From: Chlamydomonas sphaeroides | Taxonomy: Eukaryota; Chlorophyta; Chlorophyceae; Chlamydomonadales; Chlamydomonadaceae | Direction: 5' to 3' | Assembly (NCBI GenBank): GCA_001662425.1 | Contig: BDDC01000025.1 | Span: 1-64,000 of the forward strand | Length of the DNA: 64,000 nucleotides | Shown: piece after piece, positions 49,981 through 61,900 of the stretch | How positions within the stretch are numbered: position 1 is the first letter of the stretch | Layout: each line of letters opens with the position of its first letter | Notes under the pieces: model-generated | What the model saw: the letters and a program-made list of their open reading frames with translations, nothing else | Told to the model about the DNA's origin: nothing | Databases searched by the model: none | Translations under genes and position numbers: made by a program

Positions 49981-52917
49981 CTACCGCACGCGCACCTCCC
50001 CCGGCCGCCACGCGGCCCCTCCCGCCGCCGGCCCCGCCGCCGACGCGCCGGGCGCCACCACCGTGGCGTGCTGCAACTGCCACTCGGCCGCCGCCTCGCC
50101 CCACACCTGCTCGTAGTGCTCCTCGCTCAGCTCGCTGGCCCAGGCGCAAAAGAACCACAGCTTGCGCTCCGCCGCCGCCAGTCGCACCCTCTGCGCCTTA
50201 CTCAGCCCCGCCGCGCCGCCGCCGCCGCCGCCGCCGCCTCGATCCGTCGGCGCGCGGTGCGTCGGCGGCACCCAGCCGCTGCCGCGGGGCCCGGCGGGGC
50301 GTGGCGGCGCTGCGTCGGGGGCGGCGGCGGCAGGCTTTGAGGTGCCGCCGCCGCTGCTCGCGTCGCCGCTGCCGCTGTTGGTTGGGCCGGCGGCGGGCGG
50401 CGGCGCCGCCGCGGCGAGCAGCAGTCGCCGGGCGTCGGTCAGCGCCAGGATCGTGGCGGACCGGCCCGACTGCAGCACGTCTACGGCGTCGTACAATACG
50501 GAGATGGCGTACGATCGGTCCTGAGGTGTACGGCAGTAGGGGCGGCATTCTTAGGGATGGCTCTGAAACCTCAGGGGTGGACCCGCATGCACCACGTGGG
50601 CGTGTGTGGTCCCCTGCTGCCACAGGGCGTGCCAGGGAGTGGGCCTGGTAGCGGCCCCTGCGCCTGCGATCATGCGTCCGTACCACGGAACCCTTTCGAA
50701 GCGCCCATTCCAATGCCTCACCTTGGACGTCCCGACCGGCGGCATGCACGACCGTTCCAGTACATTGAAGCACGCCTCCGCCGCACCCGACGGCAGCCGC
50801 GCCGCCGGCACGCCGTCGCCTTCGTCGCCGTCCGCCGGCCCCGCCGGCCGCCGCGCCGCCGGCGCCAGGACGTCCGTCAACGCAAGCAGCGTGGCGGCGG
50901 CGGCGCCGGGGTCGCTGGTCCAGTCCCCGTTCGACTGCCGCATCACGTAAGCGTACGAGTACAGCACTTCGAGCAGGTGGTACGGCAGCAGCGGAGACGG
51001 CGGTGCGCGCGTCAGCGACGCCAGCGGCGGCAGCGGCGCCTCCGGCGGCGCCGGCAGGCCGGTGGCGGCGGCGGCGGCGGCGCCGTCGCTGACGGGCTCG
51101 ACCAGGCGCTGGCCAATGGCGGACAGGGACAGCTCGCGGGCCTCAGGCAGGGTCCACCAGGGGCGCCAGGGCGGCAGGCCGTCACGCGCCAGCTGCGGCC
51201 AGGCAAGAGGTGAGGCGACGTAAGGACGTAAGGTGCAGGGGCGCACTGTGTGTGGGTCGGGTGGGTCAGTACTCAGGGAAGGGTCCACCGGGGACGCCAA
51301 GGCGGCAGGCCGAGCCACGCCAGCAGCGGTCCAAGGCGCGGGCCGGCCAGGGGCTGGGGCGAAGGGGTTTGGGGCCAAGGTGCCGCTGCGGCGGTGCTTG
51401 CAACACAGGGCAACACCTACGCGACGGCCTCCTCATAGTCATAATCGACTGCTGTGCCACTGCCACACCCCTCGGCCCCAAGCTCTACTTGCTTTGCTGT
51501 CCTAGACGGAATGCTGGAGCCGTCTGCTCAAGGGCGCCACACCTGCCCCAGCGACACGGCCCGCTGGAATGCGCGCCACTCGTCTGGCGTGAGGTCGCCC
51601 TCCTCCACATCCCAGTCGCCGGAGGGCCGGCTGGCGGCCTGGGTGTGGACAGACACAGGGCGGGTACGTACCGAGGAAATGTCGGACGAATAGGCCAATA
51701 CCGTGCCAGAACGGGCTGGGAGACAAGCGTGCGTCAGGGCGCAGCAGCGTGCATGAGGGGGCTGTTGGGGCTGCTGGCTCGCATCGGTGTCCGAGCAGAG
51801 GCTGCCGGCGCTGTGAATAATAACCCAGCCCGGCAGCCCCCGGCCCCACCTTTGTCAGCAGGCGCTCCAGGGTAGCGGTGCTGAGCACGCCCGCCAGCGC
51901 CGCCAACGCCTGCTCCGCGCGCGCCGCGCCGCCGCCCTCGTCGCCCTCCCCCTCCTCCTCCTCGCCCTCGCCCAGCTCCTCGCCCTCCTCGCCCTCCTCG
52001 TCCTCCTCGTCCTCGCCCTCGTCAAGCCCCAGCCCCAGGCCCTTGATGGCCGCAAGGAGCGGCGCCTGATCGTCTTGGTCCTGCGATAGGAAAGCAAGCA
52101 AGGACGGGTGAGGGGCCGGCATCAGCGATGCTAGCAAGCTCACACGGCCGCCGCTCACTGCTGCAGACAGCTGCCAGAGCAGCTGGGTACCGAACACAGC
52201 CGCGCTGACGGCAGAGGTTGCGGGTCTGCCCCGGCGGTTGCCGGGCGTGCAGCAACCCGTAGCGTACGTCCCGTGCCGGACAATATACTGCATAGGAGGT
52301 ACGGCACGTGCCTGGATCTGCTGGTCGTGGACACGCTTTAGGATGTCCATCACCCGCCGCTTGTCGTCGTCTCCCGCGCGGACCGTGCGCAGCTCGCCCT
52401 CCGCCTGATCTCTGCGGAGACACCCAGGGCGTGGGGCGAGGTGCCGCCCAGCCACGGTTTGTGTTGTTCTGGACAGCAGGACGAGATATCGCTTCGCAGC
52501 TTTTGGGTGCCGGTCTTGCAGCAGCTGACTGGGCCGTGGGCGCCAGGCTAGGTGCGCCGCGTGGGTGAACCCCGGCTGGTGGTCACGCGCCTGTAGAAGG
52601 ACTCCGTGCAGCCCTCGCCATGCTGCTTGTAGCACGGTAGTGAGCAATAGCCGATGTTACAGCGGGGGCAGGTGTAGCGCGAGTACTGGCGGAGGCACCT
52701 GGCGGCGATGGGCGAAGCGTGGCGGGAAGGGTCGGCGCGACGCTGACAGCTGGCGGCGGCGGTGCAATTGGCAGGTAAATGTAATCGTCAGGCGCAGCGC
52801 TGCATCAAGCGGTGTCGCGAGCGACTCGCGACCAAGGGCATCCCCGGCATCCACGCGACGCTAGGCTAGTTTGCCGACCTACACTTTGCAGATGATGCGG
52901 CGGTCGGCGGGGTCCAT
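49981..52917 (-). CDS. ZNHIT2: HIT zinc-finger protein, ZNHIT2-like
   Basis: ZNHIT2 proteins work with the R2TP/HSP90 co-chaperone and RUVBL ATPases in assembling the U5 snRNP and other complexes. A short exon 1 (MDPADRRIICKV from 52917) joins an exon near 52698 to give ICKVCLRQYSRYTCPRCNIGYCSLPCYKQHGEGC, a full zf-HIT module (shown here joined across the intron only to place the Cys/His ligands), then TESFYRR. Following exons: DQAEGELRTVRAGDDDKRRV (~52410), an acidic run DEGEDEEDEEGEEGEE (~52040-51940), GDWDVEEGDLTPDEWRAFQR (~51625), a long exon 51195-~50722 with LPPWRPWWTLPEAR and SPLLPYHLLEVLYSYAYVMR, and a last exon 50524-49981 ending GEVRVR. The post-finger motifs and acidic insert fit ZNHIT2 rather than other HIT proteins. 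Confidence 0.85.
51141..51329 (-). repeat. Degenerate copy of a ZNHIT2 exon 5' edge in the upstream intron
   Basis: 51141-51198 (start of the LPPWRPWWTLPEAR exon with its acceptor) is roughly 80% identical by eye to 51271-51329 in the preceding intron, 130 bp away. The intron copy would encode LPPWRPRWTLPE. Confidence 0.85.
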
Positions 52918-53173
52918 ATCTGTGCGTGTTTGAGCCGTCGTTTGGCTGTCGCGGCGATGAACCCGTTCTGCGCCGATTCGCCACAAGGAAACTTCTAATT
53001 GTCGCCCCTCGGCATCCAGCGGGGCAAACCACAATACACGCCAAAACACGAAGCGACAAACATATAACAGGACAACCTTAACTTGCGTGCCGCGAAACGC
53101 ACTCTCGCGTCGCCGATACACCCCTAGCCAGGACTCGTCTGACCACCCCTGTGCTTAGATTTACGTGACTAGC
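52918..53173. promoter_or_regulatory. Short shared divergent promoter region
   Basis: Only 256 bp separate the start codons of ZNHIT2 (-) and the small plus-strand gene, so their promoters and 5' UTRs must overlap or abut. No TATA box or recognised element is seen. Confidence 0.5.
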
Positions 53174-53732
53174 ATGGCCGCGGACTCTGCCAAGTCCACG
53201 CTGCCCGACCATGTCCTCCGGGCCATCCGAGGCGAAATGAGCGAGGAGGAGAAGAAGGCCCAACTTGACAAGTCGCTAAGCAGGTATTGCAAACGACCCG
53301 GGAGCGCTCGTAAGGGTCCCGGACAGGGCCCAGGGTGGGGCCTGGCGGGACGCCCAGCTGGCGTGCCTCTGCCGGGACACGTTGCTGACCTGGTCCCTTT
53401 GCCTCCCGCCCGCTGCCCCGCTTACTGCAGCTGGTGGAAGGAGTACGCGGCTCGCAAAAACGACGAGGACCAGGTGCGTGGCCGTCGTTACCCCGTGGCG
53501 GTATGCAGTGCTAGCGTGGATCTGGTGTCGGGTGCCCTAGCAAGCAGCCAATACACACGCGCATCACCCCGCCGTCCCCACCCCCGCACAGGAGCACGTG
53601 GCCGACAGCCTCCTGTACGACGAGCGCTGCCACCTGCCCCGCACCGTGGCGCCGCCCACGCTGTCCGACGGCACGCCCGTCACGGCCGCCGCCGCGGCCG
53701 CGGCCGCCGCCGCCGGCGCGCCGACCAAGTAG
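53174..53732 (+). CDS. Small 97-residue protein of unknown function
   Basis: Three exons: 53174-~53282, ~53431-53474 and ~53592-53732. The spliced product starts MAADSAKSTLPDHVLRAIRG, continues with EMSEEEKKAQLDKSLSSWWK, EYAARKNDEDQEHVADSLLY and DERCHLPRTVAPPTL, and ends in a poly-Ala tract before GAPTK. The helical, charged N-terminal half with a WWKEY motif followed by a short Cys-containing region looks like a conserved small soluble protein, but I do not recognise the family. The donor after the first exon (CAG|GTATTG) and acceptor TACTGCAG|CTGG join in phase. Confidence 0.6.
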
Positions 53733-55183
53733 CCGGCCATGCGGAACGGAGGAAGCGATGGCTGGAGGAGGGATTGCTGCAGGAGGGAGGTGGCGCACGG
53801 CGCGATTGCTTCGTTGAGGACTGGGCCGGGCGGCAGCTCCTGAGGGGTAGGTAGGGTGATAGCTGCCACTTGGGGTGGAGGGAGGCTGTTTAGAGTGCTC
53901 GGCTGCGCGCAGCGCGTGCGGCCGAAGCGCAGTGCACGCGGCAGCTGCGGCGGAGTGGCAGGGCAGCAAGAGAGGGCAGGCGCAGGATGGACGCAGGCGG
54001 TATGGCCTCTGTCGAGACGGCAGCGCAGGGCAGCGGCGTGTGGATGCGCGCGAGGCCGGTGTTGGTCGAGGCACGTTTGTTTCGATTGTGACGGGCGCAA
54101 GGCGCGCAAGAGGCTCGGCGCGGGAGTGTGCTGGTCGAGGGCAGAACGAGCGGTCGTCTGTAGTACCCTCCCATGACTTCCACAATGGTTATGAATTTAA
54201 AGGGCAACACGAGCACCGCATACGCGCAAGGCACGGGCCCTGCGAGTGCTGAGGGGGGTGAGGGTTGGTGTACGCAGAGGCCCGGCGTTGGGCGCGGCAG
54301 TCCGGCCGTGGTGGAGGAGCGGACGTGAGCAGCGTAGGGCCTCGCGGCCAGCGATGCCGCCAGGCAGCAGCAGCACTGCAAGGGAGCGACTGCGGCTGCA
54401 GTGGGAGGCCTGGCGGCGGCAGCATGCAGGGGCAGCATGTAGCCGCAAGGCTTTCCTCAATGAACCTGCTGGCATGGCTGGGATGGGCCAGGGGGCCAGG
54501 GGGCCATACGCTCGGCACGGACGCACCGCCGTGCGCGGCACGGTGTAAACGTGTAATGCTGGTTGCAGACAAAAGAGTGGATGGGTGACTGGGTGCACAG
54601 CTGCAGGCTGGCAAACCGCGTAACACCTGACCGGCCGGCCTCTCCGCACACTTCCCTCAGCGCCCGCCGTATCCTGGCCCGCAGTTCTTTGCGCCTGGCC
54701 CACAGACACCTCACACGCGTGGCGCTCCGCTACCGCCCTCCGACACGACGCCTCCACGTCAGGACAGGTGCACGCCATGCGGGCCAGGGGCGCGCTTTCC
54801 TGGCTTCCACGCTGGCTCCACAGGAAAAGGGGCACGCCGCGAGCCCTCCAGCGTTACACCCTCAGCCCAGCACGAGGGGGCCTCCTGGCGGCCTCCACCT
54901 CGGCCCGCCAGCGCCGCAGCCTGCGCCCTCGCCGTCCAGGCTGGTGTGTGCAGCCTCGAGCCTAGCCTCGAGCCTAGCCGCGCCCGACCCACCTCCGCCA
55001 CCTGCCCCACAGCGGCCCTGCCCCACAGCCGCAGCTGCACCTTGGCCCACCACAGGCCCGCTCCGCCGCAGCCCGCCGCCCGCCGCCAGGGCGCCGCCCT
55101 ACGTCCAGCGCCGTGGGCCCCTTGGGCTGCCAGGCCGGCGACACTGCCCACGGCGCGACGCGGACCCCTCGCCGCCGCGCCCA
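53733..55183. other. Intergenic, convergent 3' ends with facing polyadenylation signals
   Basis: No supported coding exon. Two TGTAA signals on the plus strand (54544-54548, 54552-54556) could end the small gene's transcript, while TTACA at 54854-54858 gives TGTAA on the minus strand 330 nt past the ARGLU1 stop. If used, the two transcripts would not overlap. Confidence 0.45.
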
Positions 55184-58100
55184 TCACATCTTGAAGCCCA
55201 GGCTGAAGGACATCTTCTTGCGGCCCTTGCCCAGAATGAGCTGCTGCTGCTTGCGGACGTCCTCCTCCTCCTTCTTCTTCCTGCAGCGCGGGGACAGCGG
55301 GCACAGCTATGGCGACGGCGCCAGGCGGCAGGGCTCGCGGGGCTGAAGCTGCCTGCAGCCCTGGGGCCCCAAGGCCGCTCGCCCGCCCGCTCCTCCCGCG
55401 CTGTGCGGCGCCCCTGCCCTGCACACTGCGCCTACTGCACAGCCTTTCCCTTCGCACTTCTCCTCCTCCTCCTTCTTGGCCGCGTTCTTGGCCTGCAGCT
55501 CCAGCAGGTGCTGCTCCAGCTGCCGAGCCTCCTCCTCGCGCCGCCGCTTGGCCTCCTCCTCCTCCTGCAGCCGCCGCGGCGGGCCGGGGGCGAGGCCAGG
55601 GGTGGCGAGCCACATGCCCCCAGTGAGCGTCCCCAACCACAGGCAAGTGTTACGCACTGCAGCTCGCCACCCACCTCAGCGCGGCACTCCGTTTCCGGGT
55701 TGGCCAGACCCTACTGCTTTACACGGCGTCCACGGCATCATATCCACACATAGCAATACTTCACGCAGTACAGTACCCGACTGTACCACCGTGTGTTGCA
55801 CGCACCTCCTTGCGGCGCTCCGTCTCCAGGTTGGCCAGCTCCTGCTGCTGCGCGCGGATGGCCTCGCGCCGCGCCTCCTCCTCGCGCGACGCCCGCTCGC
55901 GCTCCGCCACCAGCTCCCGCTCCACCTGCGGGTCGATGTACGGGTTGACGGGCGATGTGGGCGATGGGTGGGGTACGGGCGACGACGGCCACACAGCGCA
56001 GGTCGAACGAGGCCCCCATGAGGCTGTTGGTCTTGAACACGCCTCGCCGCGCCGCAAGCCTCGAGCACACGGCAACCCCTTGTGCTCCGACTGCCGAGCG
56101 GCGGCGCCACCACATGACCGCAACGGCATGGACGCCAGCCCCCCCCACCAACCCTCGCGCCCAGCTCCCCACAGTGACCCCTCCTCGCGGCCGCCCATGT
56201 CCCCGCGCGCACCTGCTCCTCTATGGCCCGCCGCTCGCGCTCCAGCCGCGTCTGCAGCTCCCGCTGCACCGCCTCGCTGCCCAGCACCGCCGCCACGCGC
56301 TCCTCCACGTACGCCGCCACGCGCCGCTCCAGCTCCTCCGCCACCAGCCGCGACTCCAGCTCGGTGCGCTTGCTGCGGGGCAGGTGCAGGGTTGTGAAAG
56401 GAGTTACGTACATGTTGATATGTGTACATGTAAGCGTATGGAGCTTGACATCATGTTCTATGTAGCAGTGCAATGAATCCAGCTCGGCGGGCTCGCTGCG
56501 GGACATACGGTGGGAGCAGCCGGGGACGCACGTAGCGGGGGTTCGAGAAGGTGCTGCTGCCGGCCAACCCCGCCTAGCCAGCCCCCTAGCCGCGAGCACG
56601 GGGCGCTCGCAGCGGTGGGGCCTCTCGCAGCACCGGCGCTGCGGGGTCGTGCACCGGAGCTGCTGGCCCCAGGGGTGACTGCCGGGGTTTGGCTGCCACT
56701 TGAAAGCTATAACGAGTCACAGCTGCACGCATGACTTTCCGTATAGAATGTAGCATGGAAGCGCCACCCTTATGACAACCCCAAGCTAGCGGGGGCTCGC
56801 GCCTTGTCCGCCGCCGGCAGTGCACTGCTACCTCTCCCAGGACACCCCGCACGCGCGATGCACCCTGGATGCCGCCTGGCACGCAGCCCATGAGGCGGGC
56901 GAACACACGCCCCGCCGCAACCCACCGCTGCAGCGCTTCCTCGGACAGCAGCCCGGCGTCGTCGTCGCCCCCGCCACGGCCGCCCCCGGCCCGGGCCTCC
57001 TCCTCGTCGTCTTCATCGTCCGCCGCCCTGCCCGCGTCCGACCGCCGGCCCGGCTCGCCGCCGGCGCCGCGGCTGCGGTCGCCGCTGCGGCTCCGGCTGC
57101 GCCGCCGGTCCCGGCTGCGGTCCCGGCTCCGGCGGCGGTCCCGGCTGCGGCTGCGGCTGCTGCTGGGGCTGCGGCGCCGCCGGGAGGGCGACCGCGATCG
57201 TGACCGCGACCGCGACCGAGATCGGCTCCGGTCCGAGTCAGACGAGTCAGATCTGGATCGGCCGGACGACGAGGACCTGCTAGAGGAGCGAGAGCGATAG
57301 CGCCGGCGGCGGCCCCGCTCCTTCTCGCGCTCTCGCTCCCGCTCGCGCTCGCGTTCCCGCTCGCGCTCGCGTTCACGTTCGCGCTCCCGCTCGCGCTCCC
57401 GGCGGCGCTCCTCATCGCGCCGCCGCTCCTCCTCCCACCGCCGTTGCTCCTCCCGGCGGCGCTCCTCTCGGCGGCGCTCCTCCTCGCGCGCCCGCTCCTT
57501 CTCGCGCTGCCGTTCCCGTTCGCGCTCCTTCTCCCGCTCCCGCTCCTTCTCCCGCTCCCTCTCCTTCTCCCGCTCCCGCTCGCGTTCCCGGTCGCGGTCC
57601 TTGTCCTTATCCCGGCCCCGGTCCCGATCCTTGCCGCGATCCCGGTCCTTGCCCCGGTCCCAGTCCCGGTCGCGCTCCTTCTCCTTGGCGCGCTCGCGTG
57701 AGGGGCTCCGCTCCTTGCCGTCGTCACGGGACGGGCTGCTCGAGGGGCTGCGATCCTTTCCCTCCTTTGCCTCCTTTCCCTCTGCCTCCTCCCGGCGGCT
57801 GTCCCGGTGCCGCTCCTTCTCCTTGGCGCGGTCCCGGTCACGAGAGGGGCTCGTTGACGGACTCCGTCTGCTGTCCTCCTCCCGCCTGCTGTCGTCCCCG
57901 GCCTCCTCTTCCTTGGTCGACTCCTTGATAGCTGCCCTGTCGGCCTTGGGCGAACGAGAGCGCGAGCGCGAGCGCGAGCGCGGCGGCGGGCTGGCGTCGG
58001 CCTGTTTGTCCTCCTTGCGGGAGGAGCCCTGCCGCTGCAGCTCCCGCTCCTTTCCCTTGTCTTTGTCCTTCTTCTTGTCCTTCTCTTTGTCCTTGTCCTT

Positions 58101-58208
58101 CTTCTTGTCTTTGCTCTTCTCCTTGCTGCTCTTCTTCCTGCGAAGGGCGGCGGCGGGGACGGCGGGGCCCATGTTTGCACCGGTCCCCGCGGAGCTAATG
58201 GCCCGCAT
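55184..58208 (-). CDS. ARGLU1: ARGLU1-like arginine/glutamate-rich splicing and transcription cofactor
   Basis: In animals ARGLU1 couples Mediator/nuclear receptor transcription and alternative splicing. Exon 1 (58208-~56930, MRAISSAGTG or MGPAVPAAAL at 58172) encodes a long low-complexity RS/RE/KD region: KDKKKDKDKEKDKK, SRSRSRSRSP, many EREREK units, then RSRSSSRSSSSGRSRSDSSD, ending DAGLLSEEALQR. Exon 2 (~56373-56220) begins RTELESRLVAEELERRVAAY; exon 3 (~55928-55806) is ELVAERERASREEEARREAI; exon 4 (~55570-55455) AKRRREEEARQLEQHLLELQ; exon 5 (~55280-55184) KKKEEEDVRKQQQLILGKG then KKMSFSLGFKM. The Glu/Arg coiled coil and the closing ILGKG-x-SFSL signature match ARGLU1. The RS region is much longer than in animals. 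An intact ATG and stop are present. Confidence 0.88.
55672..55855 (-). repeat. Degenerate copy of an ARGLU1 exon 3' edge in the following intron
   Basis: 55804-55850 (end of exon 3 with its donor) resembles 55676-55722 downstream in the intron: both contain GCTCCGT or ACTCCGT, then TTGGCCAG, then CTGCT. Donor-side duplication, ~128 bp apart. Confidence 0.7.
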
Positions 58209-58988
58209 GTAGTAACCAGCCGCCTGTCCTAGGCGTCCAGAGTACCCTCCCCAACAGAATGCACGGAGTTGAGGTCGGGGCTGGCACACAGGGTTAGGAA
58301 GCAGGCGTCACAGGGGTGGAGCACAACGTACGTACGGACCCCAGGCGCAAATGTGACGGGCAGTTGCCACACACGCCAGGTTAGGGCCGTCACCCCATCG
58401 CCGGCCCCTTCCCCCCTTGGCCCCTGGGGCCCCACGCGCCGCCTGTGGCACCGCTGTGACGCACCGCGACGGACTATGGGACTCGTCCCTGGCGCGCTTC
58501 GACGACCCCATCGCGCCGCGTGCCGACTGGCTGCTACGCAGCCGGCTGTGTGCCTACGTCGCTAAAATGCGGTAGGGATATCAATGCATTAGGGAACAGC
58601 TCTTTGCGCCACACTTGTGCGTCTATTCTGCGCAATCCGTGCAGTTGTTGCGGGTGTTGTTGCTTGGCGTATCAGTGCAGCACGGATATTGCAAGAAGCA
58701 CGGAGCAGGATGGACAGCATCCGCCGGGCACTGTGTGCACGGCACATGCAGCCCGCCGCGAGCCATTCCTGCACCGATCGAACCTCCCTCAACCTAATAT
58801 ACACTTGTATCATACACAAGCATAACAATCATACGTGAGCACCGGCTGACGGCACCGCACTACCAGAGCGCCTGCGCGTGCACCCGGAAGTCCTCGGGGA
58901 CTCGCCTTGCCGATCTGACGCCGCCTTCACCTTACTCACACATGCACTGAGGTTAAGGGACGCGTAGCAGCGCTAGGGAAGCACAGAC
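58209..58988. other. Divergent intergenic region between ARGLU1 and the last gene
   Basis: 780 bp with both promoters. The part nearest the plus-strand gene is relatively AT-rich at 58790-58835 (CCTAATATACACTTG). No coding exon is supported. Confidence 0.5.
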
Positions 58989-61900
58989 ATGGCGTCTGCG
59001 TCTGCGGCGCCGGCCGATGGGCCGGAGCCGCAGACGCTAGACATTCTTGGACACCTTAAGCAAAAGTTTCGCATCGGCGTAGCCAACTGGGATCGGTTCC
59101 GGCAGGCTGGCGTGCCAGCAAACTCTGCGGCGTCTGCGAGCGGTCTGCCACCACTAAGCGGCGCCCATGTCCAGCTTAAGGACCTCGCGCGGTGAGCATA
59201 CGTCACATGCAGTCGCCGTGTGTAGCACATCGCGTAGTATGCTGGTCGGGCGCAGACGCCGCATGGCCGCGTGCTCGCCCGTTGTGCTTGCAACACTTTT
59301 ATCCCGCTTGGATCTTCTTGCTGGATGCACGACATGGCGCAGCGGTCGCCCACCGCTTTCCTCCCCGTTGTATTGTCGCCTTGCCATCCACAGCTTGCTT
59401 CACCCCCGACCCCCCTCCGCGGACACCCCAGGGACCCCTCGACCGTCGTATTCCAAAACCCCGAGGACCCTGAGGCGCGGAAGGAGGCCTTGAGCGACAG
59501 CGGCTGGATTGGGACGCCGGACCCCACCAAGTACGCGCCCAACGCGCAGTTGACCCCAAAGCAAATCCAGGAGGAGGTGGCCAAGGGCAACATCAAGCTA
59601 TGGAAGGTGCGCCCCTCGGCGCTGGCACGCACCACTTTCCCGGCTCGCTGTCCTACGTAGGCCCTGCACGAAAGTCGTCCTGCCTCCGGCTGACCGCATG
59701 CTCCGTACCGCTACCGCGCGGCCGCACTCCAGGACTTCAAGAAGTCGATCGACGAGCTCGACGACGCGGGCAAGGAGGCCATGCGCGCCTGGGCCGAGGA
59801 GCGGTGGATGAAGGAGCGCATGTTTATCACGCTGGACGACGGCTCCAAGGTGCGCGCATGGAACCGCCCCCAGCTGACAGCGCGAACCTAGCTTGCGCAT
59901 CACGCCAACCCCTCGCCGTACCACGTGGCATGTCTTTACGCGTACCGTATTGCCCGGCGCGGCCCTAACTCTGCACGCCCTCTGTTGCTCTCTCGCTCTC
60001 TCGCAGGTGTCGCTGTGGGACTGGCTGCAGTTTCAGCACAACAACCCTGAGCGCGACGCGCTGCTGGCCTCGGGCCGCCGTATCCCCACGGCCGACCCCA
60101 ACGACCCTCTGGGCCGGCCGCTGCCGGAGGAGCCGCCTAGCGGCATGGCCAGGAGCATGGGACTCCCGATTGCGGTGCTGAGCCCCGAGGAGGCGTTGGA
60201 GGAAGGCGCAGAGTGGGTGAGTCAATGTGGGTCGGGCCGGGGCTGGACGGGGCGCGGCTCGCGTGGATTGAAGTAGGTCGGGACAGGCCGGGGCTGCAAG
60301 CGATGTGGGTCGGGCATCATGCGGACGGGGAGCATGCCCATGGGCAAAGCCGGTGCTGATCTGCTGCGGCGCGGTGTCCTCCCCGCCCTCGCGCTCGTGG
60401 TCAGGGCTTGGTCGGCAACGGCGCTGTGTGGCGGCGGCGGCCCACGCGGTGGCTGGGCGGCATTGACGGCGTCAAGGACTGGGACGTGGAGGTGTTTGCG
60501 CGGGAGGAGACTGCGCACGCGGTGAGCGGCGAAGGCGTCGGGTGGGCGCGGTTGCCGAGTGCGAGTTTTAGGGGAGGTGGGCAGTGGCCGCATGCGAGGG
60601 GATGGCCAAGCGTTCCACGGCCTCTCCTTCGGGGTCTCGACCTGACGCCACTCCGGCCGCCGTCCTTACATGCCCCTCCCGCGCAGCTGTTCGGCCGCAA
60701 GTACGGCGGCCGCAGCCCGTACAAGGTGCTGGAGGACCCCGACTACGCCCGCGACGTGCTGCGCTGCGGACCCATTATGGGCATGACCTTCGTGCTCACC
60801 GCGGCCCGGGACCTGCCGCTGCGCGAAGCCGCCAGGTGAGGACGGTGCATGCGCGTCCTGCGTGCGTATGTGTCGGGTTGTGTGCGTGGTACGTGGACGG
60901 GAAAGCCCTGCGTGTGGGAAGGGGCCGGGAGCGGCACGGCATGGGCATCACTCACGCAGTCCCGACACGCGGCGCGGCTGATGATAACATCTTTTAACTG
61001 CAACAATCCTAGCCGCTTCGCGGCTCTGAGGATGCTCTACCACCAAGAATTGAAGCAACGCCGCTGCAAGGATCTTGCACTCGAGGCTGGGCGGGGAGGA
61101 GCTGTTGCATATGGCACGCACATCGGGGGATGCCGCTTCCCGCGCGAGCTCGGCTGATGATGCAAACAATTAACTGCAACAATCATAGCACGGTCCTTGA
61201 GCCCGCTGCTGACCAAATTTACTACCAAGAATTGAAGCCAGGAGCGCATTCCCGCTGTCCCATCATATGCGTGCATCCCTAAGCAACTTGAAAGTCGTGC
61301 ATCCGCTAGATCGGACGCACAGCACGCATAGCACCCCCACGCACAACATAGCACGCATGCCATACGTACCCTTTCCTGCTACGTGCTGGCTAATGATGCA
61401 AACTATTAACTGCAACAATCATAGTACGGTCCTTGGGCCCGTTGCTGACCAACTCTTACTACCAAGAATTGAAGCCATACGTGCAGCCCCGCTGTCCTCT
61501 CGAGCGCTTGCATCCCCACGCGGTAGTCGGCTACATGCGGCCCCTGTCGGGCGCACATCACGATTAGCACAGCGCACATGTTACATGTGGATTCGCATGA
61601 TGTCGGTGCTCCTTTCTCCCACCGGCTGATGATGCAAACAATTAACTGCAACAATCATAGCACGGTCCTCGAGCCCGCTGCTGACCAAACTTACTACCAA
61701 GAATTGAAGCCAGGAGTGCAGCCGCACTGTGCTTGCATCCCCGCGCGGGGGTTCGCTGGCTGGATGTTTTTCTACATCGTCATGGTCACTATAAAAAACA
61801 TGGGAATGCAACATGGGAATGCAACATGGGAATGCAACGTGGGAATGCAACAGGGGAATGCAACAGGGGAATTCTTGCACCTGCGCGCCATTGCTTCCTG

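Noticed and set aside
57000..58000. Long plus-strand frames opposite the ARGLU1 RS region
   Set aside because: They are the complement of CGC/GAG/AAG repeats and give only low-complexity Leu/Pro/Ser sequence.
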